DNA from: Agapanthus africanus
Lineage: Eukaryota; Streptophyta; Magnoliopsida; Asparagales; Amaryllidaceae
DNA length: 64,000 nucleotides
NCBI GenBank assembly: GCA_030015575.1
Contig: CM057342.1
Location: forward strand, 258,812,867 to 258,876,866
Direction: 5' to 3'
Position numbers and translations under genes: made by a program. Shown in pieces: positions 55,582 through 64,000 of the stretch (its first letter is position 1; the number at the start of each line of letters is the position of its first letter). The notes under the pieces were generated by a model. It had not been told where the DNA came from and searched no databases. It saw only the letters and a list, made by a program, of their open reading frames with translations.

Positions 55582-56998
55582 TTATTGTCCGTCCAAAAAC
55601 GAACAAGGGAATATATATAATAAATGTTAACAAAGCCTTTCTTTTTCTTTTCAAGGTGAGATCGATTTGCACTTCTCAACTAAAAATCTAACTTCAGCAC
55701 ACAGGTTCATGGATGATTTACCAACTGTAATGACATAAAGGTTGTGCTTGGTATATAAAATGGAAGATTACCGGAAATTCTCACATTCTCAGGAATCGGA
55801 TGACCGGACATCTAATTTCAATGAATTTTGCATTAACGTGCTTGGTATATTTTAATCATTCGCGGTAATATATGTATGTGCAGCCGTCGATCGGCGGCAA
55901 GGCCGGAGAAAGGACGGTGACGAACGGCTGATCGAAGGGGCCGGCCGGCGGGACAGGCCAATGACGAACTACGGCCAACCGGTGGCAAATGTCCGATCGG
56001 TGGCTGGCTGACGGTGAACGGTCGATCGGTGGCTGGCCGGACGGTGAACGATCGGCGATGACCAACGGCCGGACCGTAACAAACGACCGATCGGCGGCGG
56101 GCCGGCCGGCGAGTAGCGAGGGAGGCCGGCGACAGATGGTCATGACTCATTTCATGTTAGGCGGGAATATTTCGTGGTAATCTAAAATAGACACATATTT
56201 TGGGGGGAATAGAATTAACATAAAATGAGGTCATTCGATTATTATGGTAATCCTATATTTCCGGGAATATCTTGAGCATCTAAACAAGCGTGATAATATT
56301 TCATGGTAATATAGAATTACCATCTGGATTATCTCCTTCCAAATGCATCCTAAAAGACTATTCAGCAAAGAACATAACATAGGGTTTAAATAATAATTCA
56401 TTTAAACCAAATGTAGACGCATTAAAAAAACTTCTTATCGATTATTTGAAAATTTATCTCACCTCACAAAGCCAAAGCCTGCAATCTTCAGAACCTATTT
56501 GTCATCACAGGTTCTGAGATGATTCTGTGTGCATAGATTAAGAACAAGCTTTAGGATATAAAGAAAGTATTTTGTCTCTAACAAAATTTTAATAAAATCT
56601 GCTAATAAATTTCTAAAATTAAGCAATAACACAACTTATTATTGAAAGTCTTGACTTTGATCGTTTTTTGTTTAAACATTTTGTGACATTATTATTGGAT
56701 GTATATACTTTTATTTAGACGATAATAGCCGTGCAAATTCGATTGTCCCCACCAAAGGCTCAACATGATTCTTATATTAGTTGATTTAAGCTTAAATATT
56801 TTGTGAGTTTATTCAGAAATGTATTGATTTACTTTTATTTACGAACGCTAAGGTTTTCAGTTGAACGAGTGAAATGAAGCGGAACGGATAAGGCAAGTGA
56901 GTGAAGCGAACACCCTTTGGTGAACTTCCTAATAATTTCGTAGTCGGCGATTGTGAAAAAGATAAGAGCGGTTTTGAACAACCTCTTCTGATCACTTC
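55582..56998. other. Unassigned spacer with a GC-rich minisatellite
   Basis: No supportable gene. 55885-56130 is a GC-rich island of degenerate CGATCGG/CGGTGAACG units, with a near-exact 29-bp direct repeat near 55995 and 56024; open frames on both strands here reflect composition. 56150-56360 contains repeated GGTAAT and ATTACCA phrases in both orientations that may belong to an old MITE, but no clean ends are seen. Bases 56994-56998 (ACTTC) are a possible target duplication of the next element. Confidence 0.4.
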
Positions 56999-57659
56999 TG
57001 TTGGTTTTCCTAGTGCCCTGACCGTCTACCGTAGTCGTTGCGGAATGAAAAACTTTGACTTTTTAAAAATCCGGCGCTAGAAAACACATTCTTGAATCTA
57101 ACCAAATATTGAAACTAGGTAACTAGAAGATTCTAGCTGCTATGATGAGAGGTTATACCTAAGATCCATGTCTTTCGGTCTTCACCCCCTTTCTTAAACT
57201 CCTAGAGGTCTTCTTGATCAATCTTGATGGTCGGCCTCCTCGGTCTTAAATGATCCATCTGAAGGTCTTTAATTCAAGTTCCTACCTCTAAAAGAAGTAA
57301 ATTAGGCAAACTAGTTTGCTAATCTAATTTGCTTAGTTGATGTGGTGATGCTTAGTGATAATTTTTCGGCCTTAAAACCATTGTCTCTCAACACATGAGA
57401 ATGGTAGGGGTTGAAGATGAGAGTGAACTCTTGGGAGGAGAGAGAAAGGCAAGTAAAGAATGAGAATGAGAATGACAAAGGTTTTTTATTTTATTTTTAT
57501 GAAGTATTTTCTTTTTATTTAAAAAACCAACCATACTCCAATAGTATTTGCAATAAATACCAAAGCCATGCCACACCTATGCTTCATACCATCTCACCCT
57601 TTCTGTCTCATTTTCTATTTTCAATAAAATAGAAAAAATACAATATGAGGTGTCATCTT

Positions 57660-60513
57660 TGTCACGCCCCGCTTCCCGGTGTACGGGCAGAGGACGCGAC
57701 GAGGCCGCTACGTATTTACTCTGAAGTAAACACGCTAAGCGTATCTAAGCAATATAAATAAAAATGCATAAGAGACAAAAGATATAATTGAACAGCAACT
57801 TTATTTATTCACATTCTTTTTACAATACATGGGATAAATCGATGCCTAAACAGTGGCATAACAGGAATGGAAATACAGAATGTAAAGGAAATGTACAAGT
57901 GTAACTACAGCTCGGGATCTTCAATAAACTGTTCTAAGTCTTCGGTGCTGAGCTCGATCTCTGGAAGGTCCTAATCACCTGACGACATTCAAAGAAGAAA
58001 GAAAGAGAATGTCGTCGGCGAACAAATCGCTCGGTAAGTCCCAAAAATAAGGGAGAAGTAGAATAGACAGAGAGTAAAAGAGAGAGTGTAGCTTTTAAAG
58101 TTGTATTTAGTGTTAACACTATTGTTTGTAGCTTGGTACAGAAGGATGTCAGTGTATACGAGAGGAGTCTTTATATGCCAGAGACTAGAGGCAATGGAAG
58201 TACAAGGCTCCGTTAGAAAGCCCGGAACAACGGTGTGGTATTCAGGTTAGGTGTCTTAATCTTGCAGTCTTGTGCCATTTCTAACACCTTCCGTACCAAT
58301 CTACCCCTTAAACCCCGTGATGTCTTGATTGTATTATTTATATTGTATTGCAACTTGTATTGTCTTGTAATATAGATTGTATAATTGGATGACTTACCGA
58401 AACCATGATATCAGTAAATGGGTGTAACTGGAGAATCATGGATGTAACTGAAGAATCATATAAATGGAAGTATATCCATGGTTCGGTTCGGTCAATATAG
58501 GTTGAATAGTTTGAATATATGGATTCATGTTGAATTGTAATCTTGAATCATATTCAAGTCAGATTATTTAATGAGACTCGGTCTGAGTCAGAACAATTAG
58601 AAAAGAAATTGAAGTTCTGAATTAGGTTTTGATGTTATCGGTAACCGCTGAACATGAGCGGCAGGATTTGTGTCTTTTTCAAAGACGATTACCGTGTTGA
58701 TAACACCGTTTGTTAAGTTGTCTACCTTAGGTAGGCAAGCACCCATATCTCCGGCTCCCTGAGGCACAAGAGACTGGTCCCGCTTAAACCTATATTTACT
58801 AAGGTCCTTATTGTAATTTATAAAACTTGAGGAGGTTTTATGTAAAACTAATTTTGTATAATTTACAAAATACACCTCAAGTATTTAATTATCATTTTTA
58901 GAGTTTTCATAGCTGTGGATTTTATATTTGTGACATTTCTAGTGAATAAACATATTTTTCATAATACATGGTATTTAATTGTAAAGTGTTGACTTGTATG
59001 GAATTTCATGGTATTTTCATGTAAAGTGATCCTTTTGACTTGGAAAAGTTGGAATATTGATATTATAACAAAAATAGATATTTTGATAATACATATATAT
59101 TTATATATTTATAAAAATACTTTTTTATTTATTATTTTCTAGAAATCTTATTTTCTTAAGATATTTGTATTTCAATTCTTTCGAGACCAAATGCTCCTTG
59201 CGGAGGTCTGCATCTCGCACTACTAAGTCCAGAGATGTGCGATAATCCGCACCATCCCAGTCGGGTTCCCCAAAATGGGTTGTAGCGGCGCTTTGCAAAG
59301 ATTTATAAAAATACGTAATGTTATAGAAAACGGTTTTAATAGTTAGTGGTATTTATATGTAAAGTTTCATTTTCCCGTATTCTATGTTCCCGAAAAGTAT
59401 TGTGCTATGTTGCATATGAGTGTTGTGAGAAAGTAGGTCATTACCTCGTGATCTATTTAAAGGTATAGCAAATTTAATGATATTTTAAAATAGAAAGTAA
59501 ACTACATGGTATTTTAGTGAAAAAGAGCGGTAAAAGTTACAAAATGAAATATATTGCCATGAAACTTACTCAACATGTTTGTTAATGATTTTTAGGAAAA
59601 TGTTTGTATTTAAAGAAAATGTTTGATTTTTAGGAAGAACCGAATCGGAAATCGGATTAATTCCGATTCGGATTTTAGAAAAAGAACTTTTTAGAATAGT
59701 AAAGGAGAGAGGGAGGTGGGACTTATGGGTTTAGATTCAAGAGAAGAGGGAGAGGAAGACGTAGGAGGCGCCGGTGCGTCGTTTCATCGCCGGGAGCTCC
59801 TAGGGTCGTCGTCGGAAGATCGCCGGAGTTTCGCCCTTCGCTAACTCCACTTGTACACAAAATTCTAGAGAGTTTTCTTGAGAGTTTGGACAGAATTGTG
59901 AGTGAGGTGTGTGTGTTTAGAGGTGGTATTTATAGGAAAAGCTAGGGTTAGGATTATGTGAAGGGGTGTACTGAAAATTGTATTAATTTATAATAAAAAT
60001 AGGGTTTAATGGGATTTTAAAGAGCTCTGGAACCGATCCAAAGAATTAAACTGTGCAGAAGTGATGGGGAGGTGAAAAGACAAAACTTTTATGTTGACGA
60101 CTCAGCGGTCCGGCCGAGTCCGGCCGGCGGAGGCGGCCAAGTCGGCCGAGTCGCCGGCCGATCCGGCCTGAGTCAGGCCGGGGTCGGTTGCCGTCGGTCC
60201 GTCGTCCCTTGGTCTTCTCCCTGGTCTAGTTTGTTTTACATGTGTAGTGGGGTTTTTACGAGTTATGCACGTGTAGACCCTTGGACTTCTAAAAATTTAA
60301 AAGAAAACAATATTAAAAATAATGTGGGTGATGGGATTTGAACTCTGGTGCTTTGTAACAGCAGTGCAAGGTCTTACCAATGAGCTAAAAGCTCTTGGTT
60401 GCAATTAAAAAGCAAAACAAATTTATAACTTGTGCTCAGGCAAAATTACCCCTTTCTGTATATTTTTGAAAAATTTGTACAGAAAGTTGTACAGAAAATT
60501 TATGGTTGTTACA
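57660..60513 (-). repeat. Solo LTR of a relative of the gypsy element, reverse orientation
   Basis: 2854 bp from TGTCACGCCCCGCTTCCC to GGTTGTTACA, flanked by ATCTT (57655-57659 and 60514-60518). On the - strand it matches the 3216-bp gypsy LTR in blocks: both ends, tRNA-like segment, GC-rich CCGAGTC cluster (60100-60190), hairpin and small reading frame, polyadenylation region. It is well diverged, so it represents an older or sister family. Confidence 0.92.
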
Positions 60514-60632
60514 ATCTTCTAGAAGATATTTTGTATAAACACAAAATACTTTCTACCGTATCTACATACCCGTATTTGTACCAAAATACGAATACCCAAG
60601 AGATAAAATAATACCACTAAAATAATACTAGA

Positions 60633-60960
60633 ATTAAATCAATATCCGATTTAATGAAAATGCTTAATCCTAAACCCGCCAGTATTATCAACCGTCCGAT
60701 CGAAAATTTGGATAACACTAGAATATACATATCGAAATATGTACACGTATATTATTAAATCAATACCTGATTTAATAATCCGGTTTAATCCTAAGCCGAC
60801 TAGTATTATCATTCGATCGGAATCCTGCTCGATCGAAAACCTAGACGACACTAGAATATACACATCGAAATGTGTATATGTAAATTATCAAATCAATATC
60901 TGATTTAATAATCTGGCTTAATCCTAAACCGGCTAGTATTATCATTCGATCGAACCTTGC
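60633..60960. repeat. Three tandem imperfect palindromic repeats in a copia-type LTR
   Basis: Units start near 60633, 60754 and 60887 (period about 121-133 bp). Each contains an ATTAAATCAATA...TGATTTAAT inverted repeat and a CTAGTATTATC block. A related but rearranged stretch occurs at about 40950-41095 in the other reverse copia LTR. Confidence 0.75.
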
Positions 60961-61274
60961 ACGTATAAACATGCGGCCACCACATCGTTTCACCTGAATC
61001 AGAGAAACCCTCTGTGTGGGACTCTAAAGACTCGACAGTACGCTGGCAGTGGGTTTAAGCACAAGCACGTCAGCGTCACTAGCTACACGTAACGGCTACC
61101 CAGGCACCTGTCGAAAAGAAAGCCGACGAGCAAGCTCATCCGGACCCCTACTGAGCTTATCCGTGACAATTTTCGTACAGTCCGATCTCTTCGTCTAAGA
61201 TGATCGCATACCGGCTCTAGGGGGTGGTAAACGTCAGATCCCTATTGACCTGATAAGTCATGTAGATTTGGCTC

Positions 61275-64000
61275 TGTCACGATCCAAAATTTGGCACGTG
61301 ACCGGCACTTAAACTACGAAACGTCTACAGGCGTAACGCAATTTAAGTAAGTCGAAACCCAGAAATCTAAACCATCAAAAGTAGTAAGCGATGAAAACAT
61401 TGTTAAAAACATGTGGAAATCTCAAGTAAAAATCTTTAAAGTTCAAATTTATTTTCTTAAAATTTTCGGCAGCACCTCCTTTGTAAAAACCAGCCCCGAA
61501 ACGGATACAAACATAAGATACAAGTAAAGCAACATATGATATAAATAAAGTATCCCCAAGCGGGAGCAATTCACGCCCAAAGGCGGAAACAACCACCATA
61601 AGTATATATACGACGCCGTAGCGAAGAAATGGACAATATAAGTGAAAAACAGCATAAAAGATAAAACCGCATAATAAAAGCCGGCTCACACGAGCACGAC
61701 ACCCAAAGTCATAAAATAATATACAATATCGTCCTCACAACTCGTCTCTAAGTCAATACATGAAATGGTAGATGGAGAGTACTAGATACAATAAGATGTA
61801 CAATCAAATATAAAGTCGGATAACCGCAACCCACCTACAGCAAAACGGCTCACAGCCAACCGTAGCGGTATCTGCAAAATAGAGATAATAAGCAGCCTGC
61901 CGCGACTACTCTGATGGTCAACCTGCAAAACACTGTGGCACAATGGGGGTGAGTTTCCAACTCGTGAATAGTAAGTAACATCATTGAGATAATCGCAGGT
62001 ATGCACGTACTGCGATACTCTATCACACGCAATCTGATAGTATCAATGTGGTAATATGAATATGCAAATCATGAAAGGTACTCTATCAGGTACTACAAAT
62101 ATATGAAGCAATGCATATCAATAAATGCTGAGTATGGGATAAAACATATCATCATCACGAATCATCATCGTAGAAAAACCTGGTGTTCATCAACGACACC
62201 CTAAATCCCAATAACTCCAGCACCATCACTCTAATCGGCCATCATATCCTGTAAATCTCATGGAACCTGAGTGCCCAACATCGGCACTCGAAAACGTCAT
62301 GAAATACTCGTGTCCATCATCGACACGCAAATCCATATATATCGGGCTCCGTCGGTCCGGATCGGCCCACGGGCTCCGCCTGTCCGGATCGGCCCTTGGG
62401 CTCCAGCAGTACGAATCGGCCCATATCCGTCTCTCGACTCCGGTCGGTATCCTCTGGATAACCGCCAGGTCTAACCAATCACCAGTAGGTAGTAGTCGCT
62501 CTTCCAGGCTCATCGTCTACTGCGCGACATCCCTTTCTTGCCCCGGGGTACCATACCGAGTCCACCATGAACCCGCCAACGGATCATCCAGCTCCTCGAA
62601 TCGGGTTTCTATCACACGTCTCGACCCGAGAAAACGCATGGTGGACGCACTGAAATATCATATCAAGAGAACCGGGTTTTCTAAACAATGCATACTTTCT
62701 TGAAATAATACCACGGTTCTCAAATCCATAAATCACATGAAATTCATATCTCAAGGCGTAAATCCATGCAATATGATATATGCAACATAAAACCGTAATA
62801 TGAGCATATCAAGGGAAAATCGCTCTTTTAAATGTATTATGTGGTTCCCAATTTCTCCAAAATCAATCCAACATCATATAAAGGTGTACATGTAGCTATA
62901 GCAAGTATGGGTGTATACATGTAAGTATGTATGCATGATGTATCTCATATGCACAATAGAACAATAATCCATGTGTCAATATCAATATCAATAACAATAC
63001 AATACTGCATATGTGTAAAGGTTGTGCGTGTCATGGCAATTACCGACGGTGTGGGTGTAGCATACAATTTAGTGCTTGTGCAACATGAACTGTCAGTAAT
63101 GGTGCAATGTCCACTAGGTACTAAGTCAAGGCACAACAAGTAATGGTATGTAATGATGCTCATGCACAATCAACATGTATACATATAAACATGCGACTAT
63201 AATACATATCCAGCCCTGATGCTTAACGTCATACGGGCGATTTCCCCGTAGATGTTAAATCTACTCATCGATGATCTCGAGCTAAGTAAATCCAACCACT
63301 TGCTTTCATTTTTGCGCAGCGTCTGAAGTCCCCGCCTGCGATCCTATTAACACAAAATACAATAACGCGTGGATTTAGCAAACTACGCAATAACAAACAA
63401 ACACAATGCCAATTTAACGAACCGATTCCCCTAAGCTACAAAAGGGTTCGCTTAGCGGCTAACATGTAGCAACAACATCAAAACAAGTCCACGACAGCAA
63501 GCTACCCAAAACACTAAAACTACGTCGGATCAATCGTATCGCACTTTGCCGAAACACTTAAATTTAGCTAAGTGGTCCCAGATTTTTCTACACAAGAAAT
63601 TAGTGAAAGTTGCAAGTTCCGCGAGACTACAAACAACCCCAGAGACCCCACGACCAAGACTCGAGACCCCAGTCCCCAGTCTGGCCGCAAATTGCGGCCA
63701 GAAGCAATTTATTTGCGGCCCAAAAATGAGGGGGTGGTCTCCGGTTTTCAGGGTAGTTTCTAGGTCTCCTAACTAGGCCTCTATGATGACAACTTCTCAA
63801 ACAAAAACCTGGTTTGATAGCAGATTCCAACAAGACGCAAAACTTATTCAAAATACGATATTTGCACAAAAACTATAAGTTAGTGTTTAGAACTTGAAAC
63901 TAATAAGCATACAAACTTCATATAGCCAAAAAAAAGAGTCAAAGATCACTATCTCACCGAAACTTGGGAAAAATCCTAACTTTCCAAGCTCCAAGTCATC
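61275..64000 (-). repeat. Partial gypsy-type LTR, reverse orientation, running off the window
   Basis: Begins TGTCACGATCCAAAATTTGG, which on the - strand gives the ...GATCGTGACA end common in plant chromovirus LTRs. No coding domain occurs up to the window end. It contains three ~27-bp tandem units of the GGGCTCCG...CGGATCGGCCC type (about 62343-62425). The 147-codon frame at 62260-62703 is LTR sequence without protein similarity I recognise. The other end and target duplication are outside the window. Confidence 0.6.

Larger units (their letters stand above)
56999..61274 (-). repeat. Copia-type LTR, reverse orientation, split by a solo gypsy LTR and truncated
   Basis: Starts TGTTGGTTTTCCTAGTGCC, matching the outer end of the solo LTR at 40019. 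It follows the same order of blocks: a coding-free AT region, then after the insertion the shared core, GGACTCTAAAGACTC at 61019-61033. The 57660-60513 solo LTR interrupts it. At 61275 it is cut by the next gypsy-type LTR, so its other end is missing. Assignment rests on block order and short matches. Confidence 0.65.

Noticed and set aside
55833-56180. Overlapping frames of up to 105 codons on both strands
   Set aside because: They follow a GC-rich minisatellite with CGATCGG units; composition explains them.
60633-60960. CRISPR-like array
   Set aside because: Only three long imperfect units, no short identical repeats with unique spacers, and a plant LTR context.
62260-62703. 147-codon frame
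   Set aside because: Lies in LTR sequence with internal 27-bp repeats; low-complexity product without motifs.

Overview
This window is plant nuclear DNA made almost entirely of nested transposable elements. I found no host gene I could support, no rRNA and no bona fide tRNA gene. The plant signs are: CACTA (En/Spm-type) DNA transposons with 3-bp target duplications, TNP2-type and Transposase_24-type genes split by GT-AG introns, Ty1/copia and Ty3/gypsy chromovirus elements with kilobase-long LTRs, and an initiator-Met-tRNA type primer binding site. The species cannot be named from the sequence.

Layout. (1) 1-1414: unassigned flank with clustered palindromes. (2) 1415-19047: CACTA element 1 (target duplication CAA), + strand. 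It holds a decayed transposase (3476-5480) and a broken accessory TNPA-like gene (5491-18269). A full-length Ty1/copia element (Copia 1, 8269-18119, intact 1309-residue gag-pol) sits in that gene's last exon. (3) 19048-21189: unassigned spacer. (4) 21190-55581: CACTA element 2 (target duplication TTA), + strand, a second member of the same family. It was hit by an apparently intact young Ty3/gypsy chromovirus (24119-35559, duplication GCTGC) and by an older degenerate copia element (Copia 2, 38254-50390, duplication CGTAC). The 5' LTR of Copia 2 carries a solo copia LTR in opposite orientation (40019-42223, duplication TCTAC). (5) 55582-56998: spacer. (6) 56999-61274: a copia-type LTR on the - strand, split by a solo LTR (57660-60513, duplication ATCTT) of a relative of the gypsy element. 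(7) 61275-64000: part of another gypsy-type LTR on the - strand, running off the window.

How the parts work together. With the insertions removed, CACTA 1 is about 7.8 kb and CACTA 2 about 10.8 kb. Both have lost the catalytic core of the TNP2 transposase, through different deletions, and both have a damaged TNPA-like gene, so any mobility would need an active relative elsewhere. Their ends carry dense palindromic CCTACGG/CCGTAGG repeats, probable binding sites for the accessory protein. The gypsy element and Copia 1 have near-identical LTRs and open gag-pol, so they are the youngest and the best candidates for autonomous activity.

Most notable points: the gypsy gag-pol reads as one frame only if three short GT-AG introns are removed (1505 codons); its LTR holds a conserved 27-codon reading frame whose start lies in a conserved hairpin, with mainly synonymous change in the last 14 codons relative to the solo LTR; the same LTR holds a tRNA-like A-box/B-box segment; Copia 1 appears to have a leader intron enclosing a roughly 100-nt hairpin; and the CACTA elements show a microhomology deletion, tandem exon duplication, promoter duplication and TTAGGG-like tracts.
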